Positions 21,660 to 34,115 of a stretch of 64,000 nt of DNA are shown piece after piece. The DNA is from Ciona intestinalis (lineage: Eukaryota > Chordata > Ascidiacea > Phlebobranchia > Cionidae). Under the pieces are notes generated by a model. The model saw nothing but the letters and a program-made list of their open reading frames with translations. It did not search any database and was not told where the DNA came from. A program made the translations under genes and the position numbers. The first letter of the stretch is position 1; each line of letters begins with the position of its first letter. The stretch spans positions 1,258,300-1,322,299 of the forward strand of contig NC_020170.2 of the NCBI RefSeq assembly GCF_000224145.3, in the 5' to 3' direction.

Positions 21660-24600
21660 ACTATTAAGAAGTATCACACATTCGTATGCAAAAAAAACGC
21701 GCAAAAAATTTATTAATAGATTCTTCATGAACTTCGTTATTGTTGCTATGATATCCATTAAACACCAAAACTTCTAGCCTATGCCCTATCATATAGGTAT
21801 ACAAACGAAAACAACATCGCAACAATGGCGCTACCTTTCTTTATAATCATCATCAAGTCAATCGCAATAAGAGTAAGAAATGTGTGCGTTTTTATTGGTT
21901 ACCATAAAGCACGTGATCTGTTCGGTTAGTTTTATCATACTGGGGAGTGATAATAACAAATAGTAATATATATTATATCTGTGATTTAAGTACGGAGAAG
22001 AATCAATTTAACAGCGAAATTGCTCACTACTTAGCGCAGGCACTTAACACAGGTAATAGGGTTCGATCCTCTGCTGCCACCAATAATGTTGTGGCGCATG
22101 TGTCCCTTGGGCACAAAGTTAACTGCAATTGCTTCCATTCAGTTATAGAAACACCGAGAAGTCCAATTGCCACTTTTGTGTGTTCAAAGGTCAGTAAAAG
22201 TAGTGACGCAAGAAAACAAATTACCTATGTTTTATTACACTTTCCAGCAAACTTAGCCTTCAGTTAGCCTTTTACGTAATAATGGGGTAAAAAACGTGGT
22301 GTCTACTACCTTTGGGTTAGGCTACTCGGTATTTCTTTCGCTCTGCTCCAATCCAGTGGTCCGCATTGGATATAAGCTGTCAGCAATGCAAATATCCAAA
22401 AAAATAGCCACCCACAAAGTAATACATATGGGGTTCTTCAGCGGGCACAAAGCTATTAGGGAACAGCCGAGTTATTAGGCTTGTCGTCGCCCCGCTCCAA
22501 GATACAATAACTATATTTTTCTAGTAAGATACAATAAATATTGTAATCCATAGTGCAAATGTCGAGTAGTCCAACCCAGTGTTACATAAAGGGCAAATTA
22601 AACCACAGTTTGAGTCCAAAAGTAACACAGTAGGCCTAGATATAGGGGAATGCAAGTTTTTCGTTAAAATGAAGGAAAATTTAGACCTAAAAAAACAAAT
22701 TGAAAGGCTGGGGAGCCTAAAAACAGGTGTAATTTGTTTTCCGTTTTAAATAACGTCAAACCGAGGCTTAGAAGCGGTTAATTTATGACATTTCTGTCGT
22801 ATAATAGGGATACATTTAAATATAGTTGGGTGGGGAAGAAGGCACCTTTTTGTTTTATTTTCCCCCCCTTTTGGTAGTAAACCACCACATTGCTTACCTT
22901 TAGACACACACTGGCGGTAGTTTGATTACTCGGTGTTTCGATAACTCTGTTGTAAAAAAGTAACCGCTTGATGGTAGCACAGCATAATAATTCAAAGTCA
23001 ATGGCGCCTCGCTTTCGCATTTTTTTCTCATGACAGTGGGTAACTAAATAGCTAAAGTTGTAAACTATCGCTTACACCTTAAAAAAGTGTGTTTGGTGCA
23101 AGGCCACTTTACTTAGTATGTGGAATTAATTGATTGCGCTATACAGTGTAGTCTTTCGCGAGGTAAAATGAGAGTTATTCAGCTCGTTATTTAAAAGCAA
23201 GATAAACGCTTACTCGTATCATTGTCCACACAAACAAAGTACAAATCTAACTTTGTTTTCATTATTACTTAACAGTGGCCGCGTGCGTGCTCGTTAAATA
23301 CCAAAAGAGGGGGTTCTCTCTCTCTTTCTCAAAATGGTCGCGTATAGCAGATCAGACTTTTTCTCGTGTCGCGTGAGAACAGATTGTAGCAGGTCCCACT
23401 ACTTCTAACTTGCGGTCAGCACACCGACCGACGATCAAGAAGTGAAGGCACTTAGTCAGTTTCATGTCATTAATTAAGGACACACAAGTAGTTTTACACT
23501 CGAGAGGTTAGACATAAATGAGTTGGAGAAGAAGCATAGTAGGCAGTTTTGCAGAAAGCTTGTGCGTATCAAAGATATTCGTCTGTGGCTCAGTTTGAAC
23601 ATTAAACAAAATATTTTGCCAGCGGCAACATGTGAACTCGACAATTCGTCGCATCGCTGAAATATTCGTTCGCGCGTAATAACCGAAATATTTTGTCATA
23701 ATCGTTAACCAGATTCGTATATTTTAAATGTACTCTTAAAATCTTTTCGGCTGTAATAATCTAATAAAATTGAAATATGACACTGGTCGTAAAAATTCTT
23801 ATTGTACGATTTGTTTTTTCTTTACTGGACCAAATAACTACTGTGGTAATAGTTATTATCACGAGACGACAATTGCAAGCGGCTGTTTATTTATTCTGAG
23901 TGTCGCATTAACCATTCCCTCACATTAGCGCAGAAAGGATGCTTGCACACGCACACTTATATCCTGCTATTCAAACCAGACCAATTCAATGCATCTGTGT
24001 CTGGATATTACATACAAAAAGACGGCGCGTGCCTATCTGTTTAATATCTTAACCGCGAGAATTAGTTCATATACCCCGCTTCAACTATTCTGTGTGAGGT
24101 GGCTTTGTTCCATCCCCATCGACACGCCTCCGTCATACTAAGCCATTATTTCGTCACAAAGACCTTGCTTTTGTTGTTTTAACCAAGTGTGCGGTAAAAA
24201 TTGGTGAAAACGGTTGTATTTTGTGTTTTATGTAGTATAAATATACTTACCCATAAACTTAATATAGTACATTTTACCAGTGAATGGTTTTATTACAATG
24301 AAAATGCTGCGTAACAATCGCTTGCATCGTCGTATCCTTGCATTAAAAAAAAAATTAAAAATAATTCGCGCTTATTTTTTCCCTATAAAAATGTCCCAAA
24401 ATTGTGAAAATTGGCTCAGGGCCGTTTTCGGCTTGTGCTGTCTTAATTTGCCAGAAACCGCGAAAAAATATCTCGTGAACTCGGCCAGGGTCGCGGGAGA
24501 ACAGCGGAGAAAAATGTTTCTATCATTCTTTCTCCTGCCGACTGGGAGCACCTGGCAATTGTTATATCGCATGAGCGTGCAAAGGACTGTAAAGTTTCAG

Positions 24601-25110
24601 TTCAATGGTTGACGATGGCCATGGTTAATGCTTTTTAATGATCGTCAGCTACTTTAGACATGATTCCAAAACTGTAGCAAGCAATGAAAAAATGTAGTAT
24701 TGTGACAGACAGTGATGTTTATGTCTATCGTGACCTGATAAAAAACTATTATTACGGTCATTGTTGGTATCATGTATTGTTATTAGATTGGCAGCGAATT
24801 GAATAGAAAATAGAACAGAACAAGTTAAAGCAGAAGTCTCCCGGTTGTAATCATCAAAGTAGTCATCACGTTGCGATAGCGTGTGAGCTTTTTAAGGTTT
24901 AAATTCCAAAATCGAACTCGTTTTTCGTGTCTTTAAATATAGACTACCAAAACTGTATTGAGCATGCTTGGAAACAACCCAATATCGTTGACCAAAATAG
25001 CGTGTAATTAAAATTTCCCTTTGAAGCAATGCAAGTGACACGTATGTTATTTTAGCCTTAGCAGAAAATTCGTACTAAAACCTTTTTACTGATTTGGCAA
25101 AATTCAAACG
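21660..25110. other. Intergenic region, repeat fragments only
   Basis: It separates the CMC1 start from the P450 start. Worn SINE pieces lie at 22016-22250 (GGGTTCGATCC then GTGTCCCTTGGGCACAAAGT) and 22296-22450. A half foldback end lies at 22822-22850 (TTGGGTGGGGAAGAAGGCAC). Sequence at 22555-22640 is repeated, diverged, at 63160-63235. No exon with good splice sites was found. The P450 promoter should lie in its right part; one TCGCGTG (AhR-type core) is at 23369. Confidence 0.55.
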
Positions 25111-28100
25111 ATGGATTCGTTGGTGTTCGTGCTGGTGGACACAGTGCTGGTGATGAAATACCAAATCCTTTTATTTTTAGTAATTGTCTACGCCATAAAA
25201 CTATTAGCAACGTCACAGTCAAGGCGCTTGAACATTCCTGGTCCTTACCCGTGGCCAGTGATCGGAAATGTGATAGAAATGGGAGGCCAACCTCAGTTTT
25301 CACTGACAAACATGGCGAAAAAGTGAGTTTGATTTGACAGCGCTATCGCTATCACTTACATCTTCAAATATACACCACTTGAACGAACAAACAGAGAAAT
25401 CCATTCAAGTTTTTAGTTGTTTAATCTTTCACGGCAACGCAACCAGTTGTCCTGTTATGGTAACGCAACTTTGAAATAATAAAGTCCAACCTATCGTTCT
25501 AAGGAGAGGCCTACAGTATGAAACTTTAAATTTGGTGCTAAACCAATATTTATAGGTCCATGTAAATCGTGGATATATTTCGTGCGTAATTCTCTTGAGA
25601 TATGCATAATCTGGTGACATAACTACGACTGTTGGAATTTTTCCTTTTATGTTGAGTTTTGATTCAGATTGAGATAAAATATTAAGTACTTTGTGTGTTT
25701 GGTAAAGCTTGTTATAAACTAATCTTTTTGACTTTCAGGTACGGACCTGTGTATTTGATGAAACTCGGAACTGCTGACGTTCTGGTGCTCAACAATTATG
25801 AAGTCATCAAAGAAGCATTGTTACGTCAAAGACGCATCTTTGGTGGCCGACCGATATTCGATTCATTTAAGAAAATTTCTCAAGGTCGAGGGGTTGTCTT
25901 TAACAGCACAATGACACAGGGAGACGAATGGATGAAACTAAAAATGACAATTGTAAAGCATGTTCACCGTTTTGTATCCTCTGAAGAAACGAAAGGATAT
26001 GTTGCACACCATGTACAAATGGAAGCCGTGGAACTCGTTCGGATCCTTACCGAAAAGTGCCGAAGTTCTCCGAACAAAGTGATTTTTCCAATCGAGCAGA
26101 TCAACTTGGCCATTGCGAACGTCGTGTGTGCAATCATGTTTGGGCATCGATACCAACACGGAAACAAGGTACAGCTTGTAAAACATAAATGATTTAATGT
26201 GGTCTGACTGGGCTGTGTAAAACCAATATTGACGCCTTCGATAAGCGCAGGTATAGTAGGTTACCTGTTACCGGCAGATACTCCGAGATAGGAAGTATAA
26301 TACTGATTTTAAGCTTTTAACTCAAGTTGAGACTTATTCGCGTTTCGATAAAAACCAAAAGCACTGACTAAAAAATGGGTGTAGTTAAAAAGACAAAATT
26401 GGGTAATAACATTCATACTAAAATACGCTGCCCTTTTCCTAATTTTAAATTAAGTCGCGGAATAGAATGTTGCCGCCTGTGCTGGAGATCACGCGACCCC
26501 TAAATTCCGGTCTGTATGCACCACTTATTGCACCTCAATTTCAAACGTTGACCCCATCGAGTTCGTGGTGTCGTGTCTGCATTCGAAGTTTTCGCCCTAA
26601 TCCCTCGCGGTATGAAAATGACCCCCGCGTCCTTCGTCACAGACGATTAGTTGCGGATGACTCGAAAGCTTCGCCGGCGGCTCCGATGCAATCGCTCCGG
26701 CGAGCGCTCGTTTTGTTTGTTTGTGAGGGTATTGTTAGGCCATAAAAGCTCCGTGGTCAGCCAATCGTGGTTCTATTTTTGGCAAGTTTTCGCACAAATC
26801 GCGCTCGCGACGGCAAGCTGTTCGCACGCATTTGTAAGAATTAATGCGAACAAAATGGTCGCAATCTCGTCCACGCTCGAATACTAAGCCATCGATCAAA
26901 ACAATTCAAGTTGACTTGCATGTGATCAATATACATGCTCTAATGCAACTGACCCACAAGAGGTTACTTTTTTCAGTTAACAGCATAGCATATTCCCCCA
27001 CGTCACGCACTGCTGTTACAAAACCCAAAACACGATTTTTTTTACCTGCACAAAACACCCCAGATCACAGACTTTAGTTGTTGATTCATTTGCACTAAGT
27101 CAGCCATTAGGGTGCTTTTGGAATTTAAAACCACATAAAAAAAACGGTAAAAGCTAATTGAAGTAGTCCCAAACCCATTCACCCGAGTGGCAAACGAGAG
27201 CAGACACGATTATGCTCCAAGCCAATCGTTATATGTCGTTAAGTGAAATCGTGATGAGCTTTTATCACCGCAGCCTAGTCGTTGACTACCGATTTCATTC
27301 CCATAGTGGTTTACTGATTTATACCAGCATATAATAAAAGCTCTCGCCTGTAACGAATCGTGAAGATCAAAGTTATTAACAACACCTTGGTTCAAGCCTT
27401 TGCTAAACTGCTGTTTATGGCATATGATCCTTTCATTAGGACCCCTTTCTAGATCTCGTAATTTGAACCTGCTTTTATACCACATTATAGCTCACGCCAT
27501 ATTAGTATATCCCCATTATTGAGTGGGCCATGGTAAACAATATTTAGAATTCGTTTAAAGCGTTGACATATTAGTATCCAGTTGACGATGTTGGAATTAG
27601 AAATATCTTTGTATATTACTCTATTTGTTTCGCTTCCTGTTATCGATTAGCGCTTAGCGTGCACGCTGCAACGGTTAAACAAAAAATCGTGCCGTCTCTG
27701 CATTTTAAAGTGATGATTCAAAGAAATTCTCCCAACGAGTAATCTACCGCCACCACCACACCGAGGTCGCATCGATGATTTACTAACCAAGTGAGCACAC
27801 ATGCAAACCAATTGGAAACAATCGCACGCAATCCGGTCGCAAATCGTGAAGTTACAATTAATCAGTCAGTTTAGCGGTTTAGCCGCAATAAACCTTGTCG
27901 TTAAGGCCGAGTAATGGCGTGTATCCTCATACCTGTGGTTTCCCGCTCGCGTGCAAGATTTGTACAACATTTCTCGTCAGCTGTCCGAGTTCATTTGTCA
28001 CGTGATCTACAGCGATCCTCCCCAACAACGGGATGTTACAATTATTCAACCCGATGGCATTCGCTCGAGTTCGTCCGACCTACACTTGTTCGCTACAATG

Positions 28101-31100
28101 ATCTTTCTCGCGTAACAATGCTGCACGCGATAGGTCAAGTAGCGTTGATCAGTGTTTCCCGAAATTGTATTTTGTATTTAAAATTCCGGAAAATGACTTG
28201 TACGTTATTAAACAGTCGGAATTTTCCAGAAAAAAAATAAAAAATCGAATTAAAATAGAAACACTGGTCACGTGATCGTTGACCATGGTTAATGTACAAA
28301 GTCCACTGAGTTCAATGATGATAGATAATGCGCTTGGCAACACTGGCGACGAACATGCGGGTGCGAATTACCTGTGGAGAACGAAGTCGTGATTGTGGCT
28401 TAATAATAAAATATTGACGGTCGAATACCTTCGAAGTGTTTACTTTCCCGGTAAATCGTGAAACGATTTCCATTCGCGACTGAGCAAAGCCAGTTTATTC
28501 TCGAAATCGTATTTGCGGCCGCCTGGAGATTATGAGATTATTTACCTATAATAGGCGTGTGTATTATGTAAACAAATCGTTATTGTTTACGTATGGTTTG
28601 TCTGTAGAGTGAAAATAACCACGCTGGTGGGAATTCCCCGCGATACCGATATATCTCAGTGTTCGCAGAGTAGAATATGACGTAATAAGCATGCGAATGT
28701 GCAAGTCACAATGAATTTGTTGTCTGCATTGCGTCACAGTAAACCGATTGTTCGTGGAAAACTCGGTTAATGGTGTCAACAACCAACATGAAGCGAATGT
28801 ATCGCGAAACTTGTCTAGTGGTTGCGAGTGCGGAAGTTGGTCAACCTTGCTACTCGTGCGAATGTAATTATCGGAATAATTCAGATTAACGCATCACGTT
28901 TAGTATGTGTCGTCATAATGAAATCACTGTCGGCTGCCAATCGGTATTTTACATGTAACAACGAATGGGCAGTTCTGTCTTCTAGTTTTGTTTTTTTTTT
29001 ATTAACGAATACTTAAACGTTATATGATCTCATATATCGTATTGTTACGTAAGAGTGGCCTTTTCAAAACAGCTGAAACAACTTTAACATCACGTGATGG
29101 ATTGAACAAAATAATTTATTCGCACGCTACCACGTGACTCATAAACGGATTTGTGACGTCAGAATCCGTAATGATTTTCAAGGTTGAACGCGGTGATGTG
29201 CAAGATTTAGCTAATTGTCCGCCAAACTTGGGTGTTTTTGGTAATTTCAACTTTTGATCAAAATCCCTCGATTTTCGCCTCCCGTGAAACATCATAATGG
29301 CCATTTACACGTCACAACATCCGCGGAGGAAAATGGGCAAACCGGCTCGCAGCTCGCGACGAAAATAATCGCCTCAAATTATCAGTTCGAAGGCGGACGA
29401 AAAAGTAAACGTCACGTCCGTGTTCGACGCTCGCACGCTAACTCGTGAACTCAGGTTGGGGTTACCACGGAACGAAAAGAGTCCAGATCGTGTTTTGATT
29501 GTTTACCGTGCATGTGAAGTGTTTGCAGCATATCATATATTTTACACCTGAATTTTATTTAAGGAATTTCAAGACCTGATCAGTTTGAACGAACAATTTG
29601 GAGATGTTATTGGTTCCGGAAGCCAGGTCGACGTCATACCCTGGATGAAGGTGTGTATGACGTAACAAACTTAAAACGCTGACCACATGGCAGTTTGAAC
29701 TCCGCGAGTTCAGAACCAAGTTCTAATCGGGTCTTGTAATGACGTGCATTCTGCACATATTTCCCCAAGCCGCGACTGCCTTTTTCTTTTTTTTTGTCCA
29801 CTCTCTCCTACCCTTCTTCTTCGCTTTACTTGTAGACCAGAGCAAAAGAGAAATGGGGTTATTTTTAACTGAACGCCTAAACGGATGACAGAAGAAACAC
29901 GTGACCGGTACTCAGTAACGCGTAACGGTATTCACGGGATCTTAGCGTGATTTTTTTATTTATTTTTTCATGTTACGTAAGGGTGGTAACGAACTCACCG
30001 CATTTTTGACCCCTACAGAACACGACATGGCGACCACAATCGAAACTTCGTAAAAAAGGTTTTCAACGAATTACACGTTAAACAACTCCGCCGTAGGGTA
30101 TTGACCCAATTGGATGATACAAAGTTTACTTTCTTCGCCTTCGTGCGCCACCTAACGAATAGTATTATTAAATTTAAAGTTATACTCTTGGTGTTAAAAT
30201 AAAACTTTGACCGCTCCTACGTTTTGCGACATTGACATTACAAACGGTTTCGTGTATTGTTTTGGGTTTGTCGCGTCATGGGAGACTTGTTACGTCATAA
30301 AAGACATAGCGATGTGCCGAAAGTGCAAGGATTCGAGAATTCCTTCCAGTTCGCCCGAACCCAGATCTGTTGAGTTCGGTCGACCCCGGGTTCGGTATTT
30401 AGCGAGACAAACTTTAGCAAAAACTGAGTTTGTTTTATACGGGGAAGGAAATCAAGCTCGTTGTCGGGGCAACCGGTGGTTTGCGTCACGATCACAAACA
30501 ATGACATTGTTCATCCATATATGATTAGATCTTCTGTAACGGTAGGGTAGAATTTGAAAACAATGATAGGAAAGTACAACATTGAACGAAGCTACGCGAA
30601 TGCTTTGTCCTTTTATTCTTCCCCCTTTTTATCTACAGCTCTGCTGTGTTTTTAAATTTTGACTTATAGTGTTCTTTATCTGCGCTTCCCAACTAATCCC
30701 TTCAATTTTTAGATTTTTCCGAAGTTTCGAAACGCTCTAAAAGTTTTCGATTTTCTCACAAATCGATTGAACGATTGGATGCGACTCAGGTAAGCAATCT
30801 TCACCGTTGTTCATTAACATTCAGTTAACAATCGCTGACTTCCTCTTGATTGTTGTAGAACAAAGGAACACAGACTCACATACAAACATGGTGTGATTCG
30901 CGACATCGTCGATAGCTTTATCGCAGAGTCAATCGACCACCCGGAACAATCAGCACTTAATGATGACGTAATAATGGCACTGACCACGGACGTGTTCGGG
31001 GCTGGACAAGACACGATGTCAACTACTATGCAATGGGTCTTTGTATATATGATGCATTTTAAAGAATGCCAGCGAAAGGTAACTGTTATGGTACAGAATG

Positions 31101-32293
31101 ATTATATTGTAATTCAGTTTTAATGTATATTGGGTTGGGATTTGGCGGTGTACGTTTTTATTTTAGTTCATCGTCCTATATAGGTAGTAATTATTTACAG
31201 AATTGTAGAAGGGTGTTTTTTATCCCATTTGGTTTTAAACAAAAACGTTTCATTATGTATAAAAAAAGTATCTTCACGACTTCTCTCCAAACAGCGTTGT
31301 TAGTAAAAACACTATTAGGAAATATAGATATTATGTGCTAACGCTATTTATCTTATACCCTGCATTATCATATCTTAGAACCTATATAGTAATGATACGT
31401 TTTTCCTGTGTTATTGATTTTTTTGTTGCAAACATATTGTGTTCAACTATATCTTATGCAAATTGAATTTAATAAAAATTACCATATTTTTGCAGATCCA
31501 TGCCGAACTTGACTCAGTTATCGGCCCCGGAGAACTCCCGCATATCTCTGACCGACGGCGTCTTCCATACTTGGAAGCAGTAATGCACGAAATATTTCGT
31601 CATTCGACATTTACGTCCACCACAATACCTCATGTTACCACACAAGATACGGTTTTGGATGGACACTTTATCCCCAAAGGTATCCTTGTGTTCATCAATC
31701 AGTTTGGCGCAAACCACGACCCAAACCATTGGGTAGACCCCGATAAGTTTATTCCTGAAAGGTTCCTAGATGGGAAAGGAAATCTTATTTCTCGTCCTCA
31801 CGATCGCTACCTTCTATTTTCCACTGGAGCAAGGAAGTGCCCTGGAGACGAACTTTCCCGAATGCTGATCCTGCATTTCATGGCAACAATGTTTGCATTG
31901 TGTGAAGTTTCATCTGATCCCAAGAAGCCTGCTACACTGGATGCGGTTTATAATCTCTCAATGCGGCCAAAAGAACTGCGGACAATCGTACGCAGTAGAA
32001 ACTTGCCGTTCCTGAAGAATTCAGTCGCTCAGATGTCCGAAGCCGATTCGCACGTTCTCACAGTTCCTGGCGAAACCACCTCATTTTTAACTTCGCGTGT
32101 CGAAAGCACTGTTCCAGATAATCAGGAAAGTCAATTTTCAGATAACGATTTCGAAAAAGTGGATACCAAAATACCGAAACGTAAAGTGTTTTCGAGGCCG
32201 ACACTGACGCATGACGACATTAACGGGAATAACGTTAGAAAACGTGGGAATCTCCACCAAAGCGCAATGTATAGAATTCAGCTTGCCACATAA
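25111..32293 (+). CDS. CYP1-like cytochrome P450
   Basis: Six exons: 25111-25322, 25739-26168, 29564-29650, 30713-30789, 30859-31078 and 31496-32293. Phases are 2,0,0,2,0; total 607 residues. It is a membrane-anchored monooxygenase: N-terminal hydrophobic anchor (residues 1-33), proline hinge IPGPYPWPVIGN, I-helix GAGQDT (316-321), K-helix ExxR as EIFR (374-377) and haem loop FSTGARKCPG with the ligand Cys457. The third exon (LISLNEQFGDVIGSGSQVD) is typical of the CYP1/CYP17/CYP2 clan, closest to CYP1 by eye. An ATG at 25153 is an alternative start. Intron 2, 3.4 kb, is the longest here and somewhat richer in G+C. After the last conserved P450 segment (about residue 512) there are ~95 extra residues, rich in Ser, Thr and charge, not found in usual CYP1 proteins (~520). 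Confidence 0.92.
26169..29563 (+). other. Large P450 intron with CACGTGA motifs
   Basis: No additional exon is visible. TCACGTGAT or CCACGTGAC words occur near 27997, 28268, 29092 and 29131, and TCGCGTG (an AhR-type core) at 27947. These are compatible with E-box or bHLH-PAS control, but this is inference; CACGTGA is also seen elsewhere in the window. Confidence 0.3.
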
Positions 32294-32318
32294 TTTGTAC
32301 AGCTATAGTATAAATGGG

Positions 32319-32324
32319 AATAAA
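32319..32324 (+). terminator. Poly(A) signal of the P450 gene
   Basis: AATAAA begins 26 bases after the stop codon, giving a very short 3' UTR if used. Confidence 0.6.
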
Positions 32325-32329
32325 GTAAT

Positions 32330-33280
32330 GTGATGACGTTGTTACAACACATCAGAGGGCGCGTAATGTCACAGAGGAGGTGACAGCGGAGTCGAGATTT
32401 TGTTACTATATTAAACTTCTTGCCTTTGGAACCTTTATACCTTTCCTTCTTCATATGCATTGTTGATACACGCACAATGTGTGTTTTATTATGTAGCGTT
32501 TACACCACGGTGGGTATAGGATAAGGTGAATATGGCTAGAAAACAAATATAAATACATTAATATTTATTTTGAACACTGCGGTGTAAACGCCTCTTTATT
32601 TATACATACTTGGTGAATTGGTGTATTCTACTTATTATGATGAAAAAATCAGTGAAAGAAATATCATATTACAGCATTTTAGAATTTTCCCACTCCGTGA
32701 TGTTCAGTTCGAAGAATAATTTCTTTTAATTGTTGCTCATTAAAACTAAATAAGCTACCGAGCCTTATCGACTGTTAAATTTTGTCATTTGCTAATGTGT
32801 ACTGTACTGTCGAAAACGAACCAGATTTAAATTAAATATCTACTGCAATTTAAAACTACATCTTTTCCACATGTTCTTAACAAAGCCGATTGAACACACG
32901 CATATGTTGCTTTTAATAAATTATCTTCTGTATCTCCGTTTAATATGTTGAGTAACCAAATCTGTCAGTGATACGTCATCTGTTAGTCTTTCCCAGTGAA
33001 AGAAAAACGTGTCCTTAATTGATGACGCAATTAGTAACGAAACGCATTCCGCCGTGAAGCTTGGCCACGTCATCCAGCGCATCTTACGCACGTGACCATA
33101 AAACCCTCGCTCATTTGTTGGTTCTTGAGAAATGAAGTTAAATAAAACTCTGGAAATAAAAACAAGGTTGAAGGCTTTACAATTGACATAGTAAAGTAAG
33201 CATATATAACAGGCTACATCTTTTAAGTTTTAGCACAAACAGCAATGTCTTCTTGTCTTTTTTCAGGTTACTGGATATTT
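32330..33280. other. Intergenic, no gene seen
   Basis: AT-rich sequence between the P450 poly(A) signal and the converging minus-strand gene. No repeat or exon recognised. Confidence 0.5.
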
Positions 33281-33281
33281 T

Positions 33282-33921
33282 TCATAAAATGAGACCGAGC
33301 TGACTGGAAATTTACTTTCCCGAGTAAAGACAAGCAATTTAAATGTGCTGTTATTACAACTTTTGTACTATCTCATACCAACTTACGTTACTTCATCGTC
33401 CATATTGATAAAATATGTCCATACGCAGTTTATAAACGGAAATATTGCGAAATAGATGGCAACAGTTGATAGAATATGCAACATTGCTTCTTGAAGGAGA
33501 CTGCTTGGAAATCGGGAATACAGAGTTCGAATTCGTGGCTGGGAGCTTGGTTGGTGCCTAAGGTTGCCGATGTGTCTGTATAACAAAAGTTCAGACAACC
33601 TTTCGTAAGAGACAAGTAAAAAATGAAAACATCGGTACTTGATACATGCAGTTATTGTTATACAATACACCAAGTAGAACGATTAATTTACCTTTTGCAA
33701 AAAATCCCAGTTGTGTGTCTGTTTTGACCACTCCCAAATGGAAAGTCTTCAGTTACATCTCCGCCATCGTCAGAGTCAGTATCGCCGGATGTTTCCTCTT
33801 TCCTTTTTCGACGCTGCTGCGTTCCCTTTCTTGGAGGCCTGCCCGTTCTTGGCGAGGGGGCAATATCACTACTGTTACTTGCTTCGCCGCTACGACTGTA
33901 GTTCGCTTTCCGACGCGGCAT
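33282..33921 (-). CDS. Unrecognised small basic protein with one membrane segment
   Basis: Three exons, 33921-33692, 33575-33387 and 33303-33282 (phases 2,2), give 146 residues. The first exon (MPRRKANYSRSGEASNSS...) is basic and Ser-rich, with a bipartite-like cluster (PPRKGTQQRRKRKEE) and an acidic run (DTDSDDGGD). The second ends in a hydrophobic stretch (ILSTVAIYFAIFPFIN) followed by WTYFINMDDEVT. The third exon adds only QLGLIL and a stop. The layout, a charged N-terminal part and a single hydrophobic segment close to the C-terminus, would suit a tail-anchored protein of the ER or nuclear envelope, but that is inference. Splice sites are strong (GTAAAT, GTAAGT). It lies head-to-head with the gene starting at 34116. 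Confidence 0.6.
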
Positions 33922-34115
33922 GATAAATTACCAGCAGCATTCAGTTTATATTTTTAAATATGTCTACCTCAGTTCAAACAGCAGCATGGTGACATCATAT
34001 TGAAAACAGAATCAATTATGATGTAAGATAAGAATGACCAAGTAAGGAAATCATTTTTAATATCGTAGCATTAATTTTAGGCAGCACTGTTTAACTTATT
34101 GCATCTTCAATCAAA
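33922..34115. promoter_or_regulatory. Shared 194-bp divergent promoter region
   Basis: This is the whole gap between two start codons on opposite strands. It is AT-rich, with no clear TATA on either side. On the plus side TAATTTTAGGCAG near 34072-34084 could be an acceptor for a spliced leader or an upstream exon. Confidence 0.45.

Noticed and set aside
26467-28240. Open frames in the P450 intron (26467-26887, 27914-28240)
   Set aside because: No splice sites join them to the P450 frame and the protein is complete without them.
33688-33957. Plus-strand open frames opposite the first exon of the small basic gene
   Set aside because: Shadow of the minus-strand exon, which has matching splice phases and a proper start.
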